A stretch of 64,000 bases of DNA from Pleurodeles waltl (Eukaryota > Chordata > Amphibia > Caudata > Salamandridae): assembly GCF_031143425.1 (NCBI RefSeq), contig NC_090445.1:823582817-823646816 (forward strand), written 5' to 3'. Positions 10,350 to 22,760 of this stretch are shown piece after piece (position 1 is the first letter of the stretch; each line of letters begins with the position of its first letter). A program made the translations under genes and the position numbers. Below the pieces are notes generated by a model that did not search any database, was not told the DNA's origin, and saw nothing but the letters and a program-made list of their open reading frames with translations.

Positions 10350-10790
10350 TTAAATGCATCAACAAAAGGTTTGGTGTGCAAAGATAGCCCTCTTCCCAGC
10401 CTTCAGGAACAAGTGGTATAAAAAGGTTACTTTTACTTTATTTCTCTAAGTTATTGTCAATATCCTGTGTATTTGCAGTTTTCACCTACTTGCAGATTGT
10501 GGGGAAAAGAGGTTTGGAACTAATAGGTGAATTTGGAAAGCTGAAAATTTCAGAAAAGTAGACATAATTCTGAATTCAGTAAGGTGTCATTTGTTAATAA
10601 CTCTATTGTATAAAATAAACTTATTGTTTAAATCAAAAACTAATGAAATTAACAAGGAAAAAATAGAAGTAGGTGGCAGTGTTTAATGTGTAATTTTGTT
10701 GCCCTAATGGCTGATCTACAAAGTTAATATACCATTGCATTCATCAGACTCTTCCGGTTGCAGGGATCTATAGTATTGGTATAGAGCCTT
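10350..10790 (-). mobile_element. Old, diverged B-family fragment
   Basis: Contains GCATCAACAAAAGGTTTGG, a GTAGACATAATTCTGAATTC segment and CCGGTTGCAGGGATCTATAG, in the same order as B2 and B3. It is much more diverged and interrupted than the other copies, so it is probably an older insertion or older subfamily. Confidence 0.5.
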
Positions 10791-13440
10791 GTGCACTGGG
10801 GAGCTCCCCCCCTTCCCCCAGCCTTATTAGGCCCTCTAGACACCATCCCCTGGGAGGGAGTAATTAATAAATGGATGGGAGAGGGCAGCCCCCCTCCCTG
10901 AGCCTAATTAGGTCCCCAGGGTCCCCATTCCCTGGGTCTCGCATCAGTTATCAGTGGGTTTCAGGGCACCCATGAATCAACACGTTGTGAATTGAAGGAG
11001 GAGCCTGAGGGGCCCCCATGGACCCAGATTGTTTCCTGCATGGTGCAGGAGCGGGTATTGCTCTCGCCTGGAGGGAGCAGCTGTCTTTGCATGCTCCCTC
11101 AAGAGTGTAGCAATATATGATGTTCTGTTTCCCTGCCTGCATCAGTGCAAGAGAACAAGTCTGCTCCCAGCCAGCGGAAGTATGTTTAAAGGTCTGGATG
11201 GCTGGGAGCAGAACTAGTATTTGCTCCCATTTGGCGGAGATTTAAACATGCTCCCACCAGGCAGGAAAAAACACACCTTTCCCCATCCGTTCCGGTCCAG
11301 GCAGGGAAACAACTGTGTCCTGGGAGTGGGCTCCCCAGGACATAGTAAGTGGGAAAGATATGGGGGTTGGGGTCTTTGGGGCCATTAAAGGCTCAAGAGA
11401 AGGGCTGCCTGACACCCCCCCCCCCCCCCTCAGATTAAAATGATAGCCCCAGGGGGATGGGGTCCCCGAGCTTTTTTTAAGGCTCAAAGTGTCCCCCACA
11501 CCCCTCCCAGCATATTTTAGCCATGGGGATGGGTTCCATGAGGCCCATAATGGCTCGGGGAGGGGAGTCCGTGCACCCCTCCCTTTAATTAAAAAACAAA
11601 ACAAAAAAAAAACAGCCCAGGGAATGGGCTCCCTGGGGTTTATAATGGCTAGGGCAAGGGGGCCATGGCCCGTGCCATTGGGTCGGTAGATTAGGGCAGG
11701 AGGGGTGGGGATTTGTAGTTTTTAATTATCCTTTTTTCATGCAGGGACCTAAAATTCACACCTCACAATGTTCATTGGAACAAAAGGGTGACTACAACAA
11801 AACACTGAGTTGCTTGGCAGCACTGAGTCCCTGAAGTCCTCCCTGGTTATACTTCTGATCATTTTCAAAATATGGTAGGAAATATTATGCATTTTAGTAT
11901 GAAGTTGATTATTTAATTGTTACATTTTCTAGTCTATATTTTCAGCAAGTAAATAATCACCGACTTAAAAGAAGTGTATGAGTGTCATTTTTATAATTGA
12001 CAGCAAACACTGCACTTTCACTATGGAATGCATTTTCATACATGATACCATTTGGGTCAAAGTTGCTTGCTGGAAATGTGCATTGTCTGCTAGGCAAGTG
12101 ACTTCCAAGCTTAAAAAAATATAGCTTCACTGCACAAAATAAAAACTATAGTCCATGTCAAAATGAGCGTGGGCAGAGACGGCTTGTACTAAATAACGAA
12201 CGCTCCCAGGGATGTTCTGTGTCCCAGAGCGTTTGAGAGAGCCCTGTAGGGTAAAGCACTGCAGTTCATGCTGACTAACAATAAAAACAAAAGTCAGACT
12301 TCTGTGAAGGATGATGCGACAAAGGCATCTGGCCTCTGGATCTTTTATTGTGCTGGGCGGGAGGGGTAACACAGTAGGAAGAAGCAGACAGATGGTCAGA
12401 GGAAGCCAGTGGCAGAGCCAGCTACAAAACCTGCTCTCTGTAGAGGGGCTCAACAAAAATAAAAAAATAGGTCTGAAAATCATGAGCAGTGTAAGGACAC
12501 AAGTACTTGGACAATCCTCTAGGGGAGGGTCACATGCAAGAAGAGCAAAGTTGCTAATGGCAGAGCTGACCAGCAAAAAAGTAAGCAATTGAGTGGCTTT
12601 GAAGCCCACCAATGGTAAGTAATGGGCGGCACCAAAGCCCACTAAGAGTAAACATGTCTTGAAGATACCGCGCATATGCTGTCTAGGCAAGACCGAAAAA
12701 TGCTCTTGACCGCTGGGAGCAGACTTTTGATCTGTTTCTCTGCCCACACTGAAGTGGGCAGGGAAACGGATCAAAATATTTCTCCTGCTCAGAGGGAACA
12801 GCATTAGCAACTTCTCCCTCCCAGATGAGAGCAGTGCAGGCTCCCACTGCATGCGGGGAGCTTGCTAGAGCCGCAGGGGGGGGGGGCCTGGGTGAGCACA
12901 AAGGCACCTACCTTTAGGAGTTCTGGACCCTGGGTGATGGGGTTCTGGAGCCAACGTCTGCATGACGAATGAGACTGCAAGGACCCCCTGCCCTTTATTT
13001 AAATGAGTTGCCACAGTAGATTGAGTCCCAAGGGCTGGTAATGGCTCAGGAAGGGGGGGGGGGAGGCACTTCTCATCTTTCCTTTATTTTCAGAAATGGC
13101 CCTGGGGGATGGGGTCCACAGGGACTAACAAGGACCTCCTCCCCCTTCTTGTGTTTTATTTTTTTCTATTTTTAAAGAATTGGGTGGTGGGGCGCTCAGG
13201 GAGGGGCGCAGTGCGACCCTCCTTCCATTTAAAAAATAAAAATAAAATTATAAGTACGGCCCTTGGTAATAGGGTCCCTAGGGCCTAAAGAGTCTCAGGA
13301 GGGGGCAGGATGACCCCACTCACTTTTCTTTGACGAAGTGGCCCCACCAAGGATCAGGGAGGGGTGCATGCGGCCCCCCACTCCTTTTAATAAAAAAAAT
13401 TGCCTTGGGGGATGGTATCCCCAAAACCTAATCCAAATTC
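10791..13440. other. Non-coding stretch with recurrent G-rich modules
   Basis: Repeated imperfect modules of the type 'GGGGATGGGGTCCCCAGGG', followed by purine-rich and A-rich segments, at about 10800-10940, 11380-11700 and 12900-13440. Similar modules occur at 30521-31150 and 32190-32370, so this is an interspersed family of unknown class. A 241-codon open frame at 12127-12852 (-) has no recognisable domain and I do not call it. No gene seen. Confidence 0.4.
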
Positions 13441-13469
13441 AGGTACCACAAGGTTTTAATTTTGTATGC

Positions 13470-14340
13470 CAGAATGCCCAGGAACTTGTGTGATGTGCAC
13501 CTGTTTCAATAAAAGTGGCCTTTTTCACATAAAGAACATGTCGGTGGTCTGTGCTGCACCTCTTTCACCCAGTAGATGTTTTGGGGGCAGCCCCCCAGAG
13601 GGAGGTATGCCCCCTGGGGTTATTGGTGGGTTGGTGCAGTCCAGGTGACTGCCAATAGGTTCTTTCTACTTTCCATTACATGATGTAGCCCAAGGTTTAT
13701 AGCCTGCCAAGTTGGGTTACATTGCCACCGTTTTGTGGTAGGTAACCTAATGGCGACTGATAGGGTATTTTTCTCAGGTGCAGGATGCAATCCTTATGTA
13801 GGAGATGCAGCTCCCGCTGGTTGCTTTTGGGTGGAACAGGTGCGTAGGGGGAAACAGATGTATTGTTGTCCCTTTGGGACAGGTGCAGTGGCGGGTGGCT
13901 GGGATGTTTGCATGGGTTTAGCTAATTTTAATGTTGTCTTCGGCGAACCAGGCTGAAAGGCAGGGGCTGAACAAGCTCACACCTGGACGAGGCAGTAAGA
14001 TAAAGGTTAAGCTATAGGACGCTAAGTTAGTTAGATGTTAATTGATGCAGTGATAAGCTGTAGGAAAAGTTAAAGGTCACAATTGCAGAAGTGAATTACA
14101 GTAAGAGGTACACAGTTGTCCAGTTTAGGTTATGTGGGGGGGGGGATGCATTTAGGTGTGGGAGGTAGGAAAATATATCAGTGACATGTTTGTATAGTGA
14201 AACTTTGTTATGTAAAGTGAAATGCCTAGAAATTTGTGTGATGTGTACCTGTTTCAATAAAAGCAGCCTTTTTCACACAAAGAACGTCAGTGGTCAGTGC
14301 AGTGCCTCTCCTACCAAAGCATATGGGATATGTATCGCTC
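13470..14340 (+). mobile_element. Gypsy-like LTR remains (two direct repeats)
   Basis: About 95 bases near 13476-13575 and 14236-14330 are direct repeats at roughly 80% identity, each containing CACCTGTTTCAATAAAAG (polyadenylation signal) then GGCCTTTTTCACA or the like. This is the layout of an LTR R-U5 segment. A third related copy lies at 39035-39110. No retroviral proteins are recognisable in between. The exact LTR class is inference. Confidence 0.4.
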
Positions 14341-14860
14341 CTTAGCACAGGTGTTTTTTCCAACCGCTCTTTGTTCTTGGTGAGAACCCCCCCTCCCCCC
14401 CCCCCCCAATGTGCAATGCCCTCATGCTTGTCACTGATGTTAATCTTCCTACGATGTGTAAAACAAGGCCCACACAATGCAAGGTAATGCATGTATACTG
14501 TGTATTTCCAGCTCTGTGCACTGAATTGTCTTTATTTTACCTTTACAGATTGACTTAATTCTTTTGAAATGTGGTTTAATGAGTACATAGTTTGCACATA
14601 TAAAGTTATAGTCACGCAGTCTTTTGTTTAAGGCAGTTTAATGCTGGAGCATGCTAAAACAGAAGGATGCAGGTCTGTAGACATACTCTGCCCTTCCGCT
14701 AGGCTGGAATGTCCATCTTCATGAAGACGCCATCAGTCCTGCCTAAGCTCTTTGTCTGCTAGTGCTGTACTGAACCTTGTCTGTGGAAAGCTTAACAGTA
14801 CTGTAAAGTGTTGACATGATGTATTGCAAGTAGTTCCAGTCTGACATTGTTCCTTTAGGG

Positions 14861-15759
14861 CAGGTGTCTCCAACCAGTGGATTGGGAGCTACCAGTAGCT
14901 CCCTGACCCCTTCAGAGTAGCTCACAGCCTGGAGTTCATGTTTAAATAAACACAGGGTCACATTTTCCCTTTTAAAGTTAAGGGAAAGCTGTGTTTATTT
15001 TATATTCATACCACCATATAGCAGGGCCTGATAAGGAGCAGAGCTGGAGTCTGATTTATGACCCAGGTCACAGAGGTGAAACATTGAAGCACTATAGTAT
15101 TTAACTCTTAAATAAAAGTCCATCTGAACTCAGTATTAAATGTGAGAACAAAATGATATTCTTCAGTGCTGTTAAATAGGAGAACATGAAAATGAAGTTA
15201 CCTTATAATTAAAATAACTTTTTATTTTAATTTTCTAAAATTATTTTTCAAAGTGTTGCATTTACCAACTGCAGGCCTCTTGCTCCCAATGGCCATTAGA
15301 ACACTGTGGAATATTTATAACTGAAAAATACAATCATTTTTTTAAATGGGAGAAATTTAAAGTGCAGAAAATGTTCCACATTATGAACATTTTTGCACTT
15401 TAAATTTCTCCCATTTAAATTCATGGTTGTATGCTTGTGTTATACTTGTAATTGTGCCACATGTGGCGAAAGGTATGCCCTGTGCCACAAGTACATACAA
15501 CACCAGCTCGCAGTTACCCATACACATATATCCCATTCATATGCACACATGTTCATACATCCCCCAAATACCACGCTCTCACTGACCCCTAGACAAAGTA
15601 TTTTGTTAAAAACATAGCATCTGGCTTTATGAACATTAGGCTTAAAGTCAAGGAAGTTTGTCATGTGGGTGACTGGAAATACTGCTTGAGTTCAGTAACT
15701 CACAATGCTTTTCACTGATCAGAAGTAGCTCTTGCTATTGAAAAGGTTAGAGACCCCTG
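14861..15759. mobile_element. Non-autonomous hAT transposon (899 bp)
   Basis: Terminal inverted repeats CAGGTGTCTCCAACC and CAGGGGTCTCTAACC (13 of 15 match), flanked by 8-bp target copies CTTTAGGG (14853-14860) and GTTTAGGG (15760-15767), which differ at one base. An 8-bp duplication and CAG-type ends are diagnostic of hAT elements. There is no transposase frame, so it depended on a relative. An internal inverted repeat (about 15341-15366 / 15393-15417, arm TGGGAGAAATTTAAAGTGCA) may form a hairpin. Confidence 0.85.
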
Positions 15760-15767
15760 GTTTAGGG

Positions 15768-16877
15768 TCACACATACATAGGCACTCCTCTCTGTTTTGT
15801 CCTTTTGTTGATTTACCTGCAGAGCTTGGAAACGGCCATTGAACGGTGAATCCTCAAAGGTTGGATTGTTGGCTTTTATGCGGCTGTTCTCATAACACAC
15901 TGAATTGTATTACCCTGGGCAGGGAGTGATTTGAATGGGGGTGTTGGGTGCAAACCTCGTCTTAAATGATCAAACTAGAAAGACCCGCCATCGGCTAGGA
16001 CCGGGGGCTGAGTAATCCCGATAAGGACTTTGGTGCTCCCTATTGCATCCGTCGTGCTATTCAAGTCAAGTAATCCATGCTGAAACATTCTCATAAGAAT
16101 GACAGACTAAGGTTGTCATTTGACATTTTATATAAATGATTAATAGGCAATTACATGAAATATGCCCCCAACAATTTAGTAGCAAAAGTTTACAGATCAT
16201 ATTTACGCTATATGAAACATGGCATAGATTCTCCTCCCAAACGTGGGCAATAAGGGGCACCTCCTGTAAAGACAATTACATGTTCTTTTATAAACAGGGG
16301 TGTGGAATTTATTAAAATATCTACTTGTCCAGGGGACAGGTTGCTTCTCAAATCTACTTGTCCTGTAAAAAGATCTACTTGTCCCTTTGGTGCCATTTAG
16401 TGTGGCGACAAATTATGGCAGCAATTAATAGCCTCTCTGATTATGCCAGGGCTACTACCATAGTAGGGCTTGAATACTTGAAGTTTCAATTCCTACTGTA
16501 GCAATTTCATTATTTTGCCACCTTTCTGCAGATCTGCATACTGGGGCTGGAGGAAGCAGTAAGCAATAGTTCCAGGGCTGGAATGCCTTTGAGTCTGCAA
16601 GCCTACTAACCTGCATGTTTTAAAGATTTTTACCAGCTTCTCTCGAATATTTTCCCATAATAAGAAAGGTTGGACATTTACTCCGGACAATAGCAGAATT
16701 AGAACTTCTTCCAGAGTTGGGAAGAAAGTGGCTGGAGGGAAAATGAACTTGCAAATGCTCAATAGATTTTCACATGAGCAAATCTACACATCGTATTTAC
16801 CCATGCTAAAATACAGTTCACAAATATTTTACAGGGGTACGACATATACCCTGGGTGCACTTTTGTGACTTTCTTTA
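15768..16877. other. Unrecognised non-coding sequence
   Basis: No gene seen. A short cluster of CTACTTGTCC motifs at about 16320-16385 (three copies, 24-31 bases apart) looks like part of an interspersed repeat, but its ends are not visible. Confidence 0.35.
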
Positions 16878-17476
16878 AAAATTTGGGTCCACATGTAGGT
16901 AGGTTCAGATTTGTGACCTGCAAATTGCGAGTCGCAAATCCGAATGTAGGATGGTGTCCTTGACACCATCTGTGATTCGCAAGGGCTTCGCAAATGCCCA
17001 CCTCATGAATAATCATGAAAAAATAAAGCAGTTATTTTTTGTAATGCAGCCCGTTTTCCTTAAAGGAAAACAAGACGCATAACAAAAATGAAATGTTTTC
17101 GTTTAATTTTTTCAGAGCAGGCAGTGGTCCGCAGGACCACTGCCTGCTCTGAAAAAATGTTTACAGTGACATTCACAATGGGACCCCTTCCCTTTTGCGA
17201 AAGTGTTAGCACCCATTTGAAATGGGTGCAAACTGCGATTGGTTTGCGCCCGCGTTCGTGGTCACAAAACAATCCTACATTGCACTGCGAGTCGCAATTA
17301 GGAAGGGAACACCCCTTACTAATTGCGAGTCGCAAACCCGTTTTGTGATTCGGTAACCAGGTTACTGAATCGCAAAACTGGGTTTGTGCATCGCAATGTT
17401 CTTTTCGCATGTCGCAAACAGCGAAAGTCGCTGTTTGCGACATGCAAAAAGCTACCTACATGTGGGTCTTGGTCCC
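16878..17476. mobile_element. Harbinger-like MITE (599 bp)
   Basis: The ends are inverted copies sharing CACATGTAGGTAG exactly; the outer 12 bases differ mostly by transitions (GGGACCAAGACC on the right, AAAATTTGGGTC on the left). Flanking TTA on the left and TAA on the right resemble the 3-bp TWA target of PIF/Harbinger elements. The interior is rich in GCGAGTCGCAA-type motifs and holds a long perfect palindrome at 17107-17157. No protein is encoded. The superfamily is inference from the target and size. Confidence 0.55.
17107..17157. repeat. Perfect 24-bp-arm palindrome
   Basis: Arms 17107-17130 and 17134-17157 are exact complements (arm begins TTTTTTCAGAGCAGGCAGTG) around a 3-base loop. 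It sits near the centre of the MITE at 16878-17476 and could extrude or be transcribed as a hairpin. Confidence 0.9.
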
Positions 17477-19184
17477 TAATTAGGTCTGGTGTGAACAAAG
17501 ACATTTTGTTTTTATTAAACTTCTATTTCTCTCTCTTTCGGCTGGCTTTACTGTGAGTGATCGCATTCTGCTCTTCCACAAGGAGCATATTGCCACACAA
17601 AGTAGTTTTGTTCAGTGTCAGGAACTACAGTGGCAATCAGTGACGTAACGAAACTGGAGGGTGCCCCTTTGCAAAGAACATGGAGGAGCCCCCTCTCCAG
17701 ACTCACTCAGGGCAGGTGCTGTCCTGAAGGGGCCCCCTGGAGGGCGGCTGCGGGCCTTTGTTATGCCGCTGGTGGCAACGTGTGCTTTTAGAGTTCAAAA
17801 ACATTTTGGGGGGTTTTGCCAGTGTTTGTTACAATGTTGAGGGCCTGGTAGCTCCCACAACAATAAAGTGTTACAAAAGCCATGTCAAAACAAGACACGC
17901 ATTGATGAAACTAAAAGACTTATAAAAATATGTCAGATCAGTTGGCTTTGTCAGTGTTTGTTTATTTTCATGCTTCCTATAATCGTGTTGAAAATGGTTA
18001 CTCTGATTTTCCATTAGAAATATTTTTGGGAAATACTAGCATGCATCAACACATTTTACTAAATGACACTTCATTTGCATATAATCAGAGAGCATTCTGG
18101 GAGCATTATACTTAGCCTCTTAGCCTAAACTTTTCAAACATGTATGTACACGTATTCTTTTTTGTACTGGAACCAACGTCAGTAGTGAAGTGTGACCTTA
18201 AAACATTTATTTACAGCACTCACTCTAATAATGAAGACTTTCAAATAATGAACCATAAATACAAGTTCGAACAGCATTATCTTTAGGAAACACATTACCT
18301 CAACTGCAGAGAGTTCCATGCTCTGTAAACAGGCAGCCAAAGGGTTTGTGCTGCAGGGGGTTGGGCCTACTTGTCCCAAGGACAAAACAAACATAAAAAC
18401 TTGTTGCCCTTGACCCCAAACAAGATGTCCCGGGCGTCGGGCTTTAATTTTAAACAAAGACTTTCATACATCTAGACGGGTACGTGGTTCTTAGGATATG
18501 CACCAATAGTAAACATGCAAGAAGAAACCTTTTACTACTAAATACTTTTGAAGATTCTCTCGTGGTAGTATTACATCATGAAGGCTACCCCCACACTGAC
18601 CTCACTGTCCTTTTATTTTTGCCTCCATCCCTATGTAACTCCAGATTTTTCATGACGTGCGCTGCTCATCTGCTCTGCAAGGACAGAGGAAGTGGGATAA
18701 TAATGCTATTTTTTTCTGCCTGGCCCAGACCAGTGACCAAGATCCCTTAACACCCTCTCGTTTCCACCTGCTGCACAGCCCATGGCATCGCGTCATTGGT
18801 CCATCTTGCTGCCAGACCCTTAACCCATCTTGAGCAATGCCCTTGCAAGTCTATCCCTGCCTTTCTAAACACAAGGACGAGCCCAGGAATGCCAGCCTGC
18901 CTTGGTGTCTACAAAGTTGGATTGCCATGACCTGGCATGTATTTTTCAAACATGCCCAGCATTTTGTGTATGCAGGCCTGTAAATCCGCAGATTTTTCCC
19001 TCTTTAAAATATAAGCGGTCACTTTAGATGATCAATCGAAACTACCCGTTTATTTAAAGCAAACAGAGGCAGAACTTTTAAAAACCCACAATTGTGTCAA
19101 GTATCAACTCATGGCACTTAGACAATCTGTAAGCATAATGGCTTATATTTTTCTTTAAAAAGACATACAAACCAGAAAAAGTAT
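17477..19184. other. Unrecognised non-coding sequence
   Basis: No gene, complete repeat or conserved exon seen. Ordinary AT-moderate sequence leading to the TTAA at 19185-19188. Confidence 0.35.
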
Positions 19185-21163
19185 TTAACCCCTTAGCTGC
19201 TGGGCCTTTTCCCCCCAGTGCTGAGCCCTTTTTTGGCTATTTGGGGTAGTTCGCGCTTAGGGCTTCATAACTTTTGTCCACATAAGCTAACCACGCCAAA
19301 TTTGCGTCCTTTTTTTCCAACATCCTAGGGATTCTAATGGTACCCAGAGTTTGTGGTTTCCCCTGGAGGAGACCAAGAAAATAGCCAAAATACAGTGAAA
19401 ATTTTGTTTTTTCCAAAAAAATGGGAAAAAAGGGCTGGCGAAGAAGGCTTGTGGTTTTTTCCCTGAAAATGCCATCAACAAAGGGTTTCTGGTGCTGAAA
19501 TCACTATCTTCCCACCTTTCAGGAACGGGCAGACTTGAATCAGAAAACCACATTTTCCAACACAAATTTGGCATTTTACTGGGACATACCCCATTTTTAC
19601 TATTTTTGGTGCTTTCAACCTCCTTCCAGTTAGTGACAGGAATGGGTGTGAAACCAATGCTGGATCCCGGAAAGCTAAACATTTCTGAAAACTAGACAAA
19701 ATTCTGAATTCAGCAAGGGGTCATTTGTGTAGATCCTACAAGGTTTTCCTACAGAAAATAACAGCTGAAATAAAAAAATATTGAAATTGAGCTGAAAACA
19801 ACAGCCATTTTTCTTTATGTTTTACTCTGTAACTTTTTCCTGTGTTGTCAGATTTCTGAAAGCAATATACCGTTTTGTCTGCTGGACTCTTCTGGTTGCG
19901 GGGATATAAAGGGCTTGTAGGTTCATCAAGAACCCTAGGTACCCAGAGCCAATAAATGAGCTGCACCCTGCAGTTGGTTTTCATTCTATACTGGGTATAC
20001 AGCAATTCATTTGCTGAAATATGAAGAGGGAAAAAGAGGTATCAAGAAAACCTTTGCATTTCCAAAATGGGATCAAGATAAGGTTTTGAGGAGCAGTGGT
20101 TATTTGCACATCTCTGAATTCCGAGGTGCCCATACTAGCATGTGAATTGCAGGGCATTTCTCAAATAGACGTCTTTTTTTACACACTCTCTTATATTTGG
20201 AATGAACAAAATGTAGAGAAAGATAAGGGGCAATAACACTTGTTTTGCTATTCTATGTTCCCCCAAGTCTCCCGATAAAAATGATACCTCACTTGTGTGG
20301 GTAGGCCTAGCGCCCGCGACAGGAAATGCCCCATTTTTTGACAAAATACAGAGCTGTTTTTTGCAAAGTGCCTACCTGTAGATTTTGGCCTCTATCTCAG
20401 CCGGCACATAGGGAAACCTACCAAACCTGTGCATTTTTGAAAACTAGAGACCTAGGGGAATCCAAGATGGGGTGACTCGTGGGGCTCTGACCAGGTTCTA
20501 TTACCCAGAATCCTTTGCAAACCTCAAAAAGTGGCTAAAATAACATGTTTTCCTCACATTTCGTGACAGAAAGTTCTGGAATCTGAGAGGAGCCACAAAT
20601 TTCCTTCCACCCAGCGTTCCCCCAAGTCTCCCGATAAATATGATACCTCACTTGTGTGGTTAGGCCTGGTGCCCGTGACAGGAATAGATCACACAACGGT
20701 CAATGTTGGTCCTTACGTGAGGCAGCTGTTGACCCTGGGGTGATCCATTCCTGACACAGGCACTAGGTGTAGGCACTCAAGTGGGGTAGTGTTTTTATCA
20801 GGACAGGTGAGGAGTCACTGGGTGGTAGGAATGTTGTGGATCCCAGCATATTCCTGTAGTTTGTGTGACAGAAATGCAAGAAAAATTGAGTTTTTTTTCC
20901 AACATTTCAGCTTTGCAGGGTATTCTGGGTAAGAAAACATTGGGGAATCCCCACAAGTCACACCTCTGTGGACTCCCCCGAATGTCTAGTTTCCAGAAAT
21001 GTTTGGGTTTAGTGTGTTTCTCTATATGGCCGCCGAATCCAGGACCAAAAACACAGGTGCCTGCCTTACAAAACCAGTTTGTTTTGCCATAGATAATTTT
21101 GATGTCTCCACAATATGATTTGGGTGGTGGAATTTGGGGCTGAACTAAATTGGGGAGCTCCCA

Positions 21164-21165
<2 letters not shown>

Positions 21166-21201
<36 letters not shown>

Positions 21202-21209
21202 CTCTCTCT
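21166..21209. repeat. (AT)n(CT)n microsatellite
   Basis: About 16 AT dinucleotides followed by about six CT dinucleotides. Confidence 0.95.
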
Positions 21210-21594
21210 GATCCTATGTCAGAGCGGTCCTCTATAACCCAAGTGCAGGCAGCAGTCATCCATCAAGATGCCATCTCTACTATTGGCTAAACTGTTGCTC
21301 TAAAACACTAGCCTACGTAGACAGTCACAAAATCGATGGTGTGTGTGAGATACGTGCAACAGTAGAGGCCACCTTACCTGCGCTTCTTCCCTCAATCAGC
21401 ACGTACTTTCAAGACACTCAAAAAACACCTTGTCACATACCATTCGTCACAGTCTTTAGCACCTCCTGCGCCCAGTCTCCCTCCTCCTCGGATTCCCTCA
21501 TTACCACCCAGCAAAAGTGCCCTTCATCTCTCCATAGCCGCCCTCCACCCCGCACATACATTTCATTGGTATTATAGCGCAGATAATGGCTGAA

Positions 21595-21725
21595 TTTACT
21601 AATGTACTCAGCTATTTACATAAAATACAGATTTGCTCTTTGCAGTAGGCATATAAACCTTCTGCGCTTCTTTATGGCACTAAAACTGCCACTAGATAAG
21701 TCGAACCCTTTTCCCCCCAGGGAAA
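21595..21725. repeat. Single unit related to the tandem array at 26480-27175
   Basis: Shares the order CTCAGCTATTTACATAAAA, then 'TTTGCAGTAGGCATATAAACC', then a CCACTAGA segment with the units of the array inside the LTR at 25813-28738. It may be a dispersed monomer. Confidence 0.45.
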
Positions 21726-21749
21726 CCACACACATATTGACAAAAGTGA

Positions 21750-22600
21750 TATATATATGACAGCCAACCACCTGAAACTCAACTCAAGCAAAACCGAAAT
21801 AATCCTCTTTGGCTCACACAAAAACACCTGGGACCCCTCATGGTGGCCCACCACGCTAGGCCCTGCACCCACCCCGCCAACCACGCATGCAACCTCAGCA
21901 TCATCCTAGACTCCTCCCTCTCGATGACCCAACAAATCAACGCTCTCACCTCCTCATGCTTCAACACACTCCGTATACTGAAAAACATTTAAATGGATCC
22001 CCACAGAGACCAGAAAAACTGTCACTCACGCACTCATCAGCAGCAGGCTTGATTACGGAAACGCCCTCTATGCCGGCACCACTCTAAAACTCCAGCGCAA
22101 ACTACGCGCATCCAGAACTCAGCAGCACGACTCATCCTTGACCTCTCCCGACACGAACACATCTCTCCACACCTCAAATCCCTCCACTGGCTCCCCACTG
22201 ACAAAAGGATCACCTTCAAGATCCTCATCCTCGCACACAAATCACTCCACAACACAGGCCCTGCCTACCTCAACGAGAGTCACCTTCCACACCCCCACAC
22301 GAAACGTCCGCTCAGCTGACCTCTCTCTCTGTCCCCCGCATCAAACACACCACCACCGGGGGCAGATCCTTCTCCTACCTTGCACCCAAAACCTGGAACG
22401 CCCTCACAACCCACCTTCACAAGACCCAAAACCTACTTCTTTTCAGGAAGGGCCTCAAAACCTGGCTTTTCGAACAGTGAACCTCCCAGCCCCTTTCCCT
22501 TCCCCGAACCCCCCCCCCCCCCCCGTCCCCGTCCCCGCCTCCGCCTCCAGTGCCTTGAGACCCTCACGGGTGAGTAGCGCGCTTTATATATCTTTGATTG
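21750..22600 (+). pseudogene. L2/Rex1-type LINE, 3' end of the reverse transcriptase frame
   Basis: In shifting frames the plus strand encodes the typical C-terminal part of CR1/L2-clade reverse transcriptases: 'HHLKLNSSKTEIILFGS', 'LDSSLSMTQQINALTSSCF', '[18 protein letters not shown]', '[18 protein letters not shown]' and 'GPAYL'. Several stops and shifts break it and the catalytic core is absent (5'-truncated, as usual). The 3' tail GTAGCGCGCTTTATATATC is the kind of end that L2-mobilised SINEs share. L2 versus Rex1 cannot be settled by eye. Confidence 0.7.
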
Positions 22601-22612
22601 AAATGTATAGAT

Positions 22613-22613
22613 C

Positions 22614-22655
<42 letters not shown>

Positions 22656-22682
22656 AATGTACATAGATATATCTATCTACAT

Positions 22683-22733
<51 letters not shown>

Positions 22734-22760
22734 TCTATATATACATCTATATTTTTTTAG
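22613..22760. repeat. Long AT microsatellite
   Basis: Two AT dinucleotide tracts of about 30 and 48 bases, joined by TCTATCTACATAGATAT-type sequence. A shorter related tract occurs near 23035-23080. Confidence 0.95.

Noticed and set aside
12127..12852. 241-codon open frame on the minus strand
   Set aside because: No recognisable domain, leucine-rich low-complexity composition, lies in non-coding repeat-like sequence, and has no conserved start or splice context.
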